Below are positions 1 through 11,709 of a stretch of 64,000 nucleotides of DNA, piece after piece. A program made the translations under genes and the position numbers. The notes beneath the pieces are model-generated. The model searched no databases. It had not been told where the DNA came from and saw nothing but the letters and a program-made list of their open reading frames with translations. Within the stretch, counting starts at the first letter, position 1; each line of letters opens with the position of its first letter. This stretch comes from Anthostomella pinea. Lineage: Eukaryota; Ascomycota; Sordariomycetes; Xylariales; Xylariaceae. The stretch is from the NCBI GenBank assembly GCA_963556695.1, contig CAUWAG010000018.1, forward strand, positions 1,674,001-1,738,000, read 5' to 3'.

Positions 1-1550
1 ACTCCCAGTAAAATCAACCAGGAGGGCTGTGAAAGCTTGTGTTATTCCTATTCTTACACACGGCCTGGAGACCTAGTACCCAGGAATGGAAAAAATCAAG
101 AGCTCAGGTGAGACATCAGCATGTCGCATTAAGGGGCTTCTTGGGACAATAGATGCTGTACTACGAACGGCGATCAGGGCTATCTTGCCAGTCTGGAAAA
201 CACACCCTGGGCATATCCTACATTTTGAATCGCAGATTCCCCCAGCTGGAGTTCTTGCAGAGTCAATACGATGACGTCACGGCCTTCGACTAGGACGAAT
301 AGACCAGAGACACCCTCTTGTTGACAGGCTCCAAATACAAGCCTGCAAGGATCCAACAAGGTTACAAAGGAGCTTCCAGCTAGTCCCTGACTTCCAGAGA
401 CCAACACTTACCAGGCCATCATGGAAGAAGCCCCCAATCTGCAAAGACAAAGACAAAGAAACAGAGCTCTTCAAGCAATGGCTACAGGAGAGAAATATGA
501 ACACTGACCTTGTCATCTACTCAGATGGATCACAATTGGTTGACCAAGGTACAACCCGCACTGGATGGGGTTACACCATCAGGAAAGGCAACACTACTCA
601 AGAAGTATACTGGGGAAAGGGTAGACTTCTGCAAGCAGAAGTAGTAGATGCTGAAGTCTATGGTGCTCTCCAAGGTCTTGCAGCAGCCAGGGCAATTGGA
701 CACAGAAAACAGCTATATGTCTGCCTGGACAACACGTCAGTGGTTGATGGGCTCAATGGGACTCCACCCGAGACATCACAGAATATTTTTTTACGATTTC
801 AAGAACTTGCCACAGCACACACTCCTAGAGTGACCGTCAAGTGGATTCCTGAACACAGAGATATTGATGGCAATGAAGCTGCCGACATATTAGCAAAAGA
901 GAATACTATGCTGGAAACAGACACAATAAGCCTTCCTACAATCTCTTGGGTCAAGAGAGATCTCAAAAAAAAGGGCAGAAAGGAGTTCAACCAATGATAG
1001 AAAGACCAATCAGAATCTAGGTATCAAGAAGTATACTCACACGCAGTAACTGAAAGAGACCTTATATCTTTTAAGAGGAGTACTTTACACAGATTTCTAG
1101 CGGCCAGATCTGGACATGGCGACTTTGCCAGCTACCATGAACGCTTTGGGCACACAGACTCAAATAATCACTGCAACTGTGGTGAAAAGAAAACACCACA
1201 ACACATTTTCTTTTGTAAGAGGCTGGGGAAAAATCGGCTACTGCCTAGGCATTTGTTTAGAACAGTTTGTTTATAATACTTAAGGGAGAGGAGCACAGAA
1301 TGGGCAAAATTCGTGGAGAAGAGCAAGTTCTTTTCAATAATCTGCCCCCGATAGATAGCCTTCCTTGAAGGACCAGATGGATGACCCCAAGGTCATACCG
1401 CCGCAACAACGGGGATGGGCCCGTGAGCGGGACTGACTGTACTTATTATCTTGAGACCTCCACAACCCTGCGATGCAGAGGCTCTGGGAGGCGTGGTTTG
1501 CACTACTGAGGAGCTACCCCCCACGTTTAAAAACAAAACAAACAAACAAA
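1..1550 (+). mobile_element. Tad1-like LINE, 3' portion (decayed)
   Basis: The left edge is the 3' end of a non-LTR retrotransposon that starts outside the window. Translation from base 1 gives the end of the reverse transcriptase region (VIPILTHGLE, then LRTAIRAILPVWKT), followed by an RNase H domain and a Cys/His-rich tail (about 1110-1230; residues such as HCNCGEKKTPQHIFFC). A conserved 3' untranslated segment follows (about 1380-1515), and the element ends in an A-rich repeat of AAAC units near 1515-1550. The reading frame is interrupted by TGA near 272 and by stops after 997, so the copy is dead. A second copy of the same 3' end lies at 11995-12172. Confidence 0.85.
497..997 (+). pseudogene. 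LINE-encoded RNase H domain fragment
   Basis: This 166-codon open stretch is the type-1 RNase H domain of the LINE. The four expected acidic residues are visible: Asp in YSDGS, Glu in DAEVYGAL, Asp in CLDNTSV and Asp in GNEAADILAK. In an active element the domain degrades the RNA strand of the RNA-DNA hybrid during target-primed reverse transcription. It is flanked by in-frame stops on both sides and continues the frame of the decayed reverse transcriptase, so it is a fragment of a larger polyprotein, not a free-standing cellular RNase H. Confidence 0.85.
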
Positions 1551-1691
1551 CTCGCTTCTCGGTTGGTATCAGAACAAGACCCTCGTAATGCCCCAGTTCG
1601 TAAAGCTTGCGCCATTTTCTCCGAGGTGCTTCTCCTTTTGTACTGTGAAATATCAGATTCTGAAGCCAGGACGATGAGTGAATGATGTGGC

Positions 1692-3588
1692 TTACACTGG
1701 ACGAGGCTGATGAGCATCGCTCTCTACGTCTGAAGCTCCGCCGGCACAGACCAGAATGTAGACTGTCTGACTGAGTACCTTGTTGAACATTTCAAGCGGG
1801 CGCTCATCCAGCCTCAAGAAAAAAGACCGAGGGGCTTCAAGCACCTGCTGGCCTATTTGGATTGTGCTCTCCATAAAATTGATGCCAACACCCTGGTGGA
1901 GTGTGGCACGGAAGAGGGGCCCACGAACACGTGCATAGCCAGCCGTGACTGGGCCGAAGTCATCTCTTTTCGGTGACACCTTGGCTTCTATTACATCTGT
2001 AACGGCCTTCCAGGTGTATATAGAGGACCGATGACCAGAGAATAGCACATAATTATCAACTGACAGCCAGGACCACGAAGGGGTGTCGGTGTCAACGCGT
2101 TTCATGGACGACCAAGTATGCCATAGCAAGTGTTCCAGGAACCTCGGTCGCCACAGCCCACATAGGTAATCACTGGGCGCAAGGCCCAGATAGGTGCAGA
2201 ATGCGCGTGCGAGACCAGCTATTGCCACAGGTCTGTCCGAAACGAATGACAAATTGCTACGATAATAGGACAACACGGCATTGTGCCACGACTCGTAGAG
2301 GTGATTTGTCTCATCGCTCGGTTCTGGGGGTATGACGAGGCTCGGGCACAACTTGTCGAAATTATAGACAGTGCCCGGATATACCTCTAGCCCGGCTGGT
2401 ACACATTCGGACGTGGGTAGTTGAGCGCACTCCCAATGGATCTGGGTATCACCGAAGTGCACAATCCGCGGGGAAAGAAAGCGCTCTTGCACAACCCAGG
2501 CTCTCCGCTGGAGAGGGCTATCTTCAACGTCTTCAGAGAACCGATTAATATGGCAGCAGTAGAGACTACGCTCGCCATCCGCATTTGAGCTGGGGATGGT
2601 TATAGACATGTTCCCGGTCAGATCCCGTTGTCGGAACAGGCCGCCGCTGCCATCGTTGGAAGCGTCAGCAGCGATGTCGAGATGGCAGTTTGAATAAACG
2701 TCCGTCATCATAGCTGCTTCATGCGCCCAATCTTCTGCGCTGTCTTCGATGATACATAGAGCGTCGATCCATATATATGCGATGCCGAGCCCGTGTACAG
2801 TGAGGACAGCTTCTTGGAATGTGAGAGGCAGAGTATCCCAGGCGATACCAGAGCGGAAGCTTTTATAGTTGTGTTTCAAGAGCCGTATTGGTAACATGCG
2901 TCCCCAGCAATGGCTTAGGGTGGCATAGCAGCGACTCAGGGCGTCTTGTCCAGATATCATACGGAAATATGGATACTCTGGTCGTTCTGGGTCAGCTGTG
3001 ACTTCCAACAATCGAGTCGGAAATACAGCATTGGAATTGATAGTTGAAGGGCGCCCGGTGCATTTCTCATGCGTTTCGCAATTCTTCAGCCACGTTCTGA
3101 TCCTGGTCAAGGTCTCTTCGGAAGCTGTCGAGTCGCTTGACATGCCACGTTGGGCCGGGTCGTGACCCCCTAGAATGGGAGAAGATTAGTTTCACATTGT
3201 GCAAAGAGCAGATGGTTAAGATTGTACCTCCGAGTCTTTCAGCGGACATAAGGAGGCTGAGGACAAGCACGCTGGATGGGTCCTCCTGAGTATTATAGAA
3301 TATCCACATAGAAAACCTTTCCGCGCCGAGGCACCAGATATACACCATGATGTTGGCTGCGTGTAGTCCCATATCCAGGAGTTCCTTCTCATCGAAGTTT
3401 GCAAGGACTAACGAGCAAAGCCTGCATTATCTGATGGCACAGTTCTGCAGCGTGCTCAAGTCATGTCCCCGGAGCCTGTATTCGACTCCGTAGATCTTGC
3501 CCCGATCCAAGAAATAGGAATCAAGACACTCGCGGCAACGTTGACATAGTCTCCCATCCCAAGATAGGTCGGAGGTGCATAAGCTCAT
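1692..3588 (-). pseudogene. HET-domain protein gene with premature stop
   Basis: A heterokaryon-incompatibility (HET) domain protein. The coding strand starts at ATG 3588 and reads 53 codons, including a CxxC-type N-terminus (LCQRCRECLD) and LSTLQNCA. It then meets an in-frame TAA at 3429-3427, after which the same frame continues without a break (CRLCSLVLANF). A 58-nt intron (3227-3170; GT...CTAAT...TAG) joins exons in phase. Exon 2 holds the HET core: YATLSHCWG, LPLTFQEAV, YIWIDALCIIEDS and RAWVVQERFLSPR. Without the TAA the product would be about 612 residues. HET proteins trigger cell death after fusion of unlike hyphae. Translation could restart at ATG 3372, but that would drop the conserved Cys-rich N-terminus. 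I read this as a recently inactivated allele; the HET assignment itself is near certain. Confidence 0.75.
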
Positions 3589-4459
3589 TATAACCAGGGA
3601 ACATGAAGCCTGCGTTTGTTGTCATTATATGTGTTTCGAGATCGGTGCTCATTTAGTAGTGGTCTGGTAGAAGAAACCTGACTTGCGGGGTCATGAGGCT
3701 GATAGGGGTCTGGTCCTGCTCAGTCAGCAATGTGTCGGTCATGCATACCCTTGGACGAACGCCTCGATACAACAGTGCGTAAGCACCATTGAACGGCTCT
3801 CGTAACGAGTGCCTACCTACTTAGGTAGTTCGCCATAAAAATATAAGCGATGTTGGCCGTACAAGCCGGTACCGACGCCTGCCAACCATTGCTGCGATCT
3901 TGATTAACTTCAGACTCGATGTGTGCGTGCTGTTTAAAGGCAGAGGGAGAGATAGTCAGTTAGGAGTCGTTTGGTGTCGTTTTTGGAAGCCACCTGCGTG
4001 AACTTCGAAAAAGCTTGTCAATCATCCTACTAGAAACTCAGACGACACAGCTGCTCAAGTCCTTGCTTGGTCTCACGCTGAGCGAAGTGCCCTCGGTTCT
4101 ATGGCGATAGGTACCGTCTCAGAGGTCGGTGTCTGCATATCGTTGTAGATGAGACCGTAGGACTCTCTTGAGCGGTCAAATTGATGTCTAAATACATTCT
4201 GGGCGGGAATGTGTAATAAGTTCATCTGCAGTCAGTGCAGGACGAGGGAAAGGGGCCCACGTCCTGGGGCCAGGCCACAGTGGACCTGGACTGGCGGACG
4301 GGCCGCCCACAAGCGCCGGAGTTTCTGCCGGTCCGACCATCAAAGGTCCCACCCGAAATTTATCGATCGCGATGGGAACATCGGATGGCTTCAACTCGCG
4401 ATTGGTACCTTAACCACTTTGAACGTCACAGCGAGCGTAGAAGCTCGCAAGCGGTCAAG
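3589..4459. other. intergenic region between divergent HET and mL61 genes
   Basis: No coding region is supported here. Open stretches between 4209 and 4540 run into the mL61 gene but show no family motif. The region would hold both upstream control regions. A TACCTACTTAGGTAG near-palindrome (about 3812-3826) is the only structured sequence I noticed. Confidence 0.4.
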
Positions 4460-5388
4460 ATGGTCAACCCAGGAAAGCGGATGCACGTATTACAAGCCGT
4501 AAGCTCCATATCCCAAGAGTTTCCGCAATTGACCCGCTAACACCTTCCTGTCTAGAAGGTAACCGGCCGCGCATCTCCTTTCATAAGTTAGTGAAGCAGA
4601 AACTGACGAACCCGAATCGTAGCTGTTGGCATTACGGCATGGCCCTGGCGCAGCGATACTACCGCCCGAGATCACGCGGATACACATGGACTTTGCGTTG
4701 AAGTGGAATGACGGACACTTGGGGCCCAGGTACGCTGCCATATCCGTCGCCCTCTTGTCCTAGGGGTCTTCCGCACGAACGCATATCACGAAGTGCCGCG
4801 AAGTCACCGATATCTGCTACAGCGAGCTGCCCGACTAACCCGTCTTTTCCTTATAGGAAATTTTGGAAGACCTGCCTACCACGGCTGAAATTCTGGAACC
4901 CAGCGATCCCAATGCTCGTGAACCGGTCCGACCAGCAAGCCGGACCAGCCACAATGTCCATCTACTTCCGGCAAACCTCGCTCGACCCAACCTCCCCATC
5001 CTCCTCCTCCACCTCCAGCAGCACGTCCCCCTCCTCCGTCGCCGCCGCAGCGCGCAACATGCTGCCCCTAGCCCAACAGCCCAAGTCCAGCACCGAGAAC
5101 GAGCACCCGGCGCCCCCGCCCGAGGCGGGCGAGCGCGTCGTGACCATCGACATGAAGAACGTGCACTCGGACGCCATCTTCAGCGAGTTCATGGCCAAGA
5201 CGGGCGCGACGCCCGTGCACCCGAGCCCCGACGAGGAGGTCGAGATGCGCCAGGTCGAGGAGCGCGAGGAGCGCGCCACTGTCGACCGCGCTATCGTCAA
5301 GAAGTACATCGATGACAAGCGCCGCGAGGAGCGCATGCTGGCGCTCGCGAGGCACGAGGCCGAGGCTATCAAGTTGGCGAACCAGTGA
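4460..5388 (+). CDS. MRP49: mitochondrial large-subunit ribosomal protein mL61 (L51/S25/CI-B8 domain)
   Basis: Component of the mitochondrial large ribosomal subunit. Exon 1 is 4460-4498 (MVNPGKRMHVLQA). A probable 3-nt exon (AAG) lies at 4556-4558 between two well-formed introns, 4499-4555 and 4559-4622. The next exon is 4623-4729 (LRHGPGAAILPPEITRIH, then DFALKWNDGHLGPR), and the last is 4857-5388 after an intron at 4730-4856. The junctions give a continuous thioredoxin-like L51/S25/CI-B8 domain with KFWKTCLPRLKFWNPAIPM and NRSDQQAGPATMSIYF. The total is about 226 residues, with a Ser/Thr-rich linker and a charged C-terminal extension (HSDAIFSEFMAKTGA to the end) typical of filamentous fungi. 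If the tiny exon is not used, a single intron 4499-4622 would drop one Lys and keep the frame. Confidence 0.85.
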
Positions 5389-6315
5389 GGAGCAACGCGG
5401 AGGGAAATCGAACAGAGGAGAGCTGGTGGAAAACGGGTGGGTGTCTGCTAACGCTGCCTACCGGCCGCCTCGCTGGCCTGGCCTGGCTTGTACGAGATGT
5501 GTATTGTATAAACAGCATATACGGGTGGACTGACTGAAAGACACTGCAAGACAGTCTAATGTACATGGAATATACCAAAGCCCAAGACCAGGCTTTCTAC
5601 TTACCTAGCATATTCCTACGAATAGGGCACACCGTGAAGACCTTTGAGGATATCACAGGAAAGCATCTCAGACCAGGTAAGTTCCCCAATTTCTCAATCA
5701 CAAATGCAGCAGGAGCTAAACCGTACCAACAGCTCTTTTACCCCCAAAACCATCCCCATTGTTGTGAAGTCCCCTCCTCAGCACAACCAATTCGCAACCA
5801 ACCCCAACCGCAAACCCCAAACCCCTTGCATACACTCTGAGATTGTGCCTGATTTCCACCATGGCCTCTTTCAATTTTACGTCAAGGAAGAACAACGTTT
5901 CTACACATCTACCGGTAAAGGTACCAACAGGCACCCAGCTTTTGCTGCTCATATGGTGTCTGCGGTCATCTCTTTTGGTCAACATACCTACCTTCTCATG
6001 CAACCCACTCAATGGATCTGGTATGTATTGATGGGTGAAGTCGAAGGATAACTCACCCTACAGTTATATAGTATATGTGACTTGTTGGCATTGTATAGCT
6101 GTAATCTTTACATCCACTTGGGATCACATCAATACTCGTGGCCGTGTGCGTAGCATGATTCAGTTTCTCATTTCATAGCTCATTCTGCGTCAATAACAAT
6201 TACTATACAGATTACAACAACCAACTCCAAGAGAACTCGACTTCGGCTCCCCGAAAACTACTTTTGTCCTCATGACTCATCGACATATCCCTTGATTTCC
6301 AACCGCGTGGTTGGT
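5389..6315. other. intergenic, no gene recognised
   Basis: This region lies between the 3' ends of mL61 (+) and the mug190-like gene (-), so it is a convergent 3' region. Short open stretches at 5559-6051 have no recognisable motif and no convincing start or splice pattern. I see no repeat or RNA gene. Confidence 0.4.
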
Positions 6316-9300
6316 TTACACCTCAGTCTCAACATCCGGCTGTCGTCCGCTCAACGAGCCGACCTTCGTGACGCGGCGTATAGCGTACTTGGCCTCGTCC
6401 TTGGCGAACTGGACGTTGCGCATCGGCCGCCACTGCATGAGGCCGCGGTGCTGGCGGTGCAGGTCACGGCTCTTGCTCTTGTAATCCTTGTACTGCGTGA
6501 TCGGGTTCTTGCTGCTGCTGCTCTTTACAGAAGCGCCTGAGGTCGAGGCGGCAGTGCCGTTGGTCCTGGCTGTAGTGAGCGAGCTGCCGGGCTCGCCACC
6601 GTCTTCTTCATACTCTGCGTTGGTCGCGTCTTGGATTCCGAGGTCCGTATCCTCGTGTTTGATACCCTGCGTTGGCGAGTCGGCGGGTTCGGAATCGCTA
6701 TCCGAGTCGTAATGGTCGGTGCTATCATCGTCATTGTTGACGAAGTCAGCCGGGTCCTTTCCGAAAGCACCCGACCAGTCCGTGCCATCCTTCGACAACC
6801 ACTTCTTTTTGTCTGCCTCGGAAGCCGTAGCGAGGACGTCCCGACCATGAGTGAGCGATTCTTCGTGCAGCTTTTGCACAGTCGGTGGCAATTCCTTAGT
6901 GACCTCCTCCTTACGGACGCCCTCGGCGAAGCACGCTTCCCATGTCTCAATAGTTTCACGAGAGTTATTGTCGCTCACAAATCGGAGATGGTCGCGGTCC
7001 GTGCCTGCCTTGAATCTGCCCCTGAACCTCAACCTGCCAACCTCCTCCAACTTGATGTCGGGGATAGTACTGAAATTCTCTGGCGTGATGTAATTCTGAG
7101 ATAATCGCATAGGTTTGTCGCATTTCCACACAGGGATATCGAAGTCTTTCTCTTCGTTGTCAACCAGCTCCAGCAACCAGAGAGCAGCGAAGTGTTCCGC
7201 ATGGCGCTTATTGGGAAGGTGAAATTCGAAGAACACCGGAGACCTGAATCGGTATCTGACAGGTAAGCGAGGTCTTGCATGGTTGGTTGCCTCGCTGATG
7301 TCCCAACGCACGACGTCGTTCTCCACCGTGCATTTATCTCGCCTGATCGTGTCGGAGCTACCACCGGTCCTCATCTTGATCTTGATCTTGCTCTTGCCAT
7401 GACCAGAGTCTGTCAAGGTTGCGGAGATTTGATCAGACGTGAACTCGAATGTACCAACGTCCCAACCAAGTTGTGGTGGGGGTAGCTTCAGTTCGACTGA
7501 ACGGAAAAGGAGTGAAATACGGATGCGGCCGAACCCGATCCCACCGTCGAGTGGATACCATCTGGAGGCCTGGAGTAGAGTCAATACGGCACGCCATGCT
7601 GCATGATAAGTTGACTTACCTGGCTGCTTGTTTGCATGATGTCCGAAAGCTTCAAGGGAACAACGCCTATTAAAGGATCGTGCTGCCTGTTTCTTGAGTC
7701 ACGCACAGCGACAGTGACGATGGTGGATCTCCAGTCCCGCACAAAACGTTCTGTACCAGCGTTGAAGATGGGCTTCGAGGACACAACCTTCGTCCGAGTC
7801 TTGTACACCTGTAAAGAGTCAGCGAAAGATGACCACAGCGGTAGTGGCACAACGTACAAGTTCATCATTCAGCAAAATGGCACAGTAAGCACTTGGTAGC
7901 TTCTTGCTCTGTTCCTCCTTGATCTCGCCAGCGTCACGGGCAGGCTCATACTCCTTACCTCCCTTGCGCTTACCACCCTCTGAGCCCTGGGTGTCTGCCA
8001 ATTCGAGGCTGACAATCTGATGGACGACGATACTGAGAATGCCAGAAGGCCATAGTGGGTCAGGGGGAGTATGAGTGACGGCGTCCTCTTGTTCGTTCTC
8101 CACAGCGCCTTTGTCGTCTTGCAGTTCCTTCCTGTCCCGTAGCTCCGGTGGGAGACTGAGGTCCTTACCATCGGTCCTCAGAGCAGAACGGAACTGAGTC
8201 TTGCCAAAGAAACCAACTTCCCAGTGTAATTCGCCCGGCATATTGCTCTCGGCTTTGACGCCCCGAAGCTTCGAGACTTGCTGGTACATCTTTCCAGGAT
8301 GCTGGATGAGCTTCTGAAGAGAGAGCTCAACTTTGCCAACGACGTCATCAGCGCTTGACCGATCGCTGTCCCAAAGCTCCATTGACAGTTGCTCATCCAC
8401 CTTGATGAGGTCGGCAGTGACGGATAGAGCGCACGTTTCCTCAAAGACCGGGTTGAGGTCGTCTTGAATGACACGGGTACAGTACATAGGCTTGCCGAAT
8501 TTGGAGAAGCTGACGGTGATGTATGGGTCGGAACCGCCGCCTTCGGATCCTCGTCGGTCCTGCTTGGAAAGGCCAGTGGCTTTGTGGATTCGGATGAACA
8601 AGATGCCCAGGGCAACAGTCTCCTTTTGTATATCATCGCCTTGTAGCATCTTGCCGAGGTCGAGTGTCATGGATTTTGGCGCAACATACATGCCGGCGGC
8701 GGTCGCGATAGCCCAGTTGACGAAGTTGGAAATGAGTGGCAGGTTGAGGATGTTGACACCATGTTCAATCATAGGTGTGCATCCGGCTGCGACCTTGGGG
8801 ACACCCATCAACGTGAATGTAACCGCCTTCAGGAAAGGCGGCTCCGGAGACATTTGCAGTCGAATCCGTACAGTACCGACGAGCCCCGACAGTTCGACCC
8901 CTAAGAGTGGTAAGCTGACCGGTAATCCTCCACCGGGTGGTATCCGGTGACTTACAGATAGGTAGTGGAACGCCAAATAGTCCCTTGACACCCAAGTAGA
9001 AAACCAACTGCATGCCCATGTTCGCGGCCTTACCGGACACGGACCCTGAAGATGGCTTCGCATGGTAGGCAAACGATGCTTCCAGATTGTAGTAATCACC
9101 ACCTTCTTCGTCAGCGGCGAGCTCTTGGGGGTCTTTGGTTTTCTTATTCTCCTCGTGCATCTTCTCCTTGACGTCCTTCATGTGGGCGTCTGGAAGAGCA
9201 CGGAGACTCAGGATCCGAATGGGGTTGTTGCCCTGGGATATATCGGCAACCTTCACATTCTCAATTATGCCGGGCACTGAAGCTTGCATAACATCCTAAC

Positions 9301-10237
9301 TTTGGTTAAGGCATAGTTCATAGTGACACATAGCGGAAACATACCTCAAGGGTGTCTGCTACGGCAGAGAACATGTCCGGATTGACTAATCCCCAGACGA
9401 TGCCGAGGAGGGTGTTCATCCACTCGACGGACTCGGGAAGGAGATTTATAGTGGCGGTCTCGCCTCGTTTCTGTTCACTCGACCACTCGATGTCTCGGCC
9501 CTGTCGTACCAAGTCCTTCATCCACAAGAAGATACCAGAGCCAACGCAGATGGCCAAGGGAATCAGACCAACGAGTCTACCTCCGAACATCTTGCCTACG
9601 AATATGATGGCCAAGAAGACGCCAACGCATAATATCGTTGCCCTCTGTTCGATGATAGCATACATGGGCTCGTAGCTGACCGAGGGGGTCGGGTGGAACA
9701 AGACATTTGTCTTCTCGCCGTGGATGGGGACATCCGACGTGGAGCCATTAGCGACGGGATCAGGTGGTGCGGTCACGTCCTGAGCCTCCCGATACTCCTC
9801 ACCCGATTGCGTCGCCTCGGTCTTGATAGGTGTGTCCTTGCCCAGGTTCGCATTCGGTATGCTAAGCTACTCACAGATGACGGTCAGCGACTCGGGCGCA
9901 ACTACGACAATGTCGAGAACAGGACGGGTGTCTGGCTTACGTGGGGATTCTCGACAGCGCTCTCGAAGTCGGGTTGGACGTCGTCAATCTCAATCTCCTT
10001 GCCAGTAACGGGGTCGGTCACCACTCTACCTTTCCCTGCCCTGTGCTGGTTAGTGTTCTTATGGTCCTGGATGCCGCCGTCACCCCTCTTGTTCGCCTTC
10101 AACTCGGCATCGATCTTGGCATCGCGCTCCCTCTTGTCCCTGTCAAGGGAAGCAGCGAACTCCTTGATGTTTGGAATACGATTGCGGCCAGAATAGGGTG
10201 CGCTGCCCGGGACCTTATGGTTCTGCTCGGCAGACAT
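6316..10237 (-). CDS. mug190: mug190-like protein: two membrane segments, SMP-like region and C2 domains
   Basis: Six exons on the minus strand: 10237-9941, 9866-9345, 9295-8956, 8900-7858, 7808-7620 and 7569-6316. All five introns (49-74 nt) have GT-AG ends and join in frame, giving about 1214 residues; S. pombe Mug190 is of similar size. Exon 2 encodes two adjacent hydrophobic segments (ATILCVGVFLAIIFVG and LVGLIPLAICVGSGIFLW). A lipid-transfer-like region follows, from about ESVEWMNTLLG to VGTVRIRLQ. C2 domains come next, the first with Ca-binding-type Asp in SDPYI and WDSDRSSADD. The second contains YKTRTKVV and a possible third C2-like fold starts near VELKLPPPQLGWD. The tail is acidic and Ser-rich. 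The architecture resembles tricalbin-type ER-plasma membrane contact proteins; that role is inferred. The original meiotic up-regulation was described for the S. pombe gene. Confidence 0.85.
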
Positions 10238-11616
10238 GATGGAAGCTGCGCCAGTCGCGTAGGTTGGCAGACAGACAGACAGCTGGGGTAGTATAGGGAG
10301 ACTCGTCTGAAGTTATAAAAGGTGACTACACCTCACATGTGCAGGAGTATACACTTGACTCTGCCTCGTGTGGAATTATAGGTAAGGTATTGGGTGGTAT
10401 TGCGGCGTGGAGGAAAAGAGACGCAGCAGGGCGGCGGGACGGGAGATGGGAAGGTTGCAGACAGATGATGGATGCATCCAGACCACCGGGACAGACGCGT
10501 TTATTACCTTAGCTGGCACCTCAAGCGCTGGCTTGTTGTGACACTTCTGACGGGGAAACCCGTTTTGTCATGACTCCATGTTCAGGGTGTCTGTTGTGTC
10601 AACCTCGAGTGTCGAGCCTTGATTCCACAAGAACGGAGGGAGGGAGGAGGCATGTATGACGTCGGTGGAAGGCGCTGAAAGGCGCTGAAATGGCCAAGAT
10701 CTGAGATCGTCCAAGCTCTCCGCGGCGCCAAGATCTCTAGCCCCTCCCTAGCTCGTCCCTAGCTGGCCAGAACAGGGTGACTTGAGTGGCTGCAAGAGCA
10801 CCTACGGGGCTTTACAGGGGGGGACCTACTCTCAGCTACTGCAAACCTGCCAACTTCATCAATATAACATGCAGGCGCTCCCATGTCGTGATCCATCCCG
10901 GTGGTTCAAAGGCAAGCATGGCAAGGGCTCGTACGACTTGACAGAAACAAACCGAAACTGGTGTCCTGTCCTGCCCTTATTACCAGCCTGCTGTGGTCGG
11001 TAACGGGAGGGAGGACACGACTCTATCTCATACGAGTCGCATGCTAGTTGCCGGCTGTATGGTACCACTCAACCACTTACATATTAGCGATGGTGGGATC
11101 TGGCATGAGAGCGCACACAAGTTTACAATACATAAACTGCATGAGGTTTCCAATATTGAATATACCCATGTAGATCTAGATAGATCGTAAACGGAATCGA
11201 GCCCTTCCGCTCAGCTGAAGTGGGAGAAGCAATAATTGACAGATCTACAGCAAGGGTAGAAAGCCTGCGTCATGGCTCTGGCTCCTGGGTCGACTATCCG
11301 CCGGCCCGCCGACCTGGTTTTCAGGAGTTATCGAGCGCGCAAAGGCCGCGTGTTTATCGAAGATGAGGCGTGCTACTGCCGTACACCAAACAGTCACTTC
11401 AGTCGAGGCGTGCCCCACGTTGTGTATGACAAGCCCCAAGTCACGTGGATGCCTAAGCTGCAATTCTGGCACACGGTCCATTTTTTATCGTCGGAAGCTG
11501 GGACCCGATCGGTCCGGGATACCCATCTGACATCCGTTGCAGGTGGACCAGCCCCCCTATGTCCCCTTTCCCCCTATTTCCCCTTCCCCCCATTTCCCCT
11601 TCCCCCCATGTCTCTT
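10238..11616. other. upstream region of mug190-like gene; no gene recognised
   Basis: This stretch holds the 5' control region of the minus-strand gene (start at 10237). It contains a short direct repeat GGAAGGCGCTGAAA/GGCGCTGAAA near 10668-10690 and a run of related words (CCTAGCTCGTCCCTAGCTGG) near 10745-10765. A C-rich pyrimidine tract (CCCCTTTCCCCCTATTTCCCC-type units, about 11560-11608) immediately precedes the tRNA-like element. Open stretches here show no family features. Confidence 0.4.
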
Positions 11617-11709
11617 GGCCGTATGGCGCAATGGTCAAATGCGCCTGGTTGTGTTCTCGTTTGTGCGGTGGGCGACGAGAACAAGTGGGTTCGAATCCTG
11701 CTATGGCCC
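11617..11709 (+). ncRNA. tRNA-like element with aberrant anticodon region (tRNA pseudogene, SINE head or novel Pol III RNA)
   Basis: The ends pair as a 7-bp acceptor stem (GGCCGTA at 11617-11623 with TATGGCC at 11702-11708). A box A-like D-arm follows (TGGCGCAATGGTCAAATGCGC, stem GCGC/GCGC). The T-arm has a perfect box B-like core (GGGTTCGAATCC) with a 5-bp stem around loop TTCGAAT. The middle is not a normal anticodon arm. About ten extra bases precede a 7-bp hairpin (GTTCTCG...CGAGAAC) with a 16-nt loop. If the inner 5 bp are taken as an anticodon stem, the loop would hold TGT plus a 9-nt intron, but the extra D-arm bases do not fit a canonical tRNA. Internal Pol III promoters look intact; function is unknown. 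Confidence 0.5.

Noticed and set aside
4235..4540. 101-codon plus-strand frame running into the mL61 start
   Set aside because: It overlaps the first mL61 exon and intron, has no recognisable motif, and the mL61 exon chain explains the downstream sequence better.
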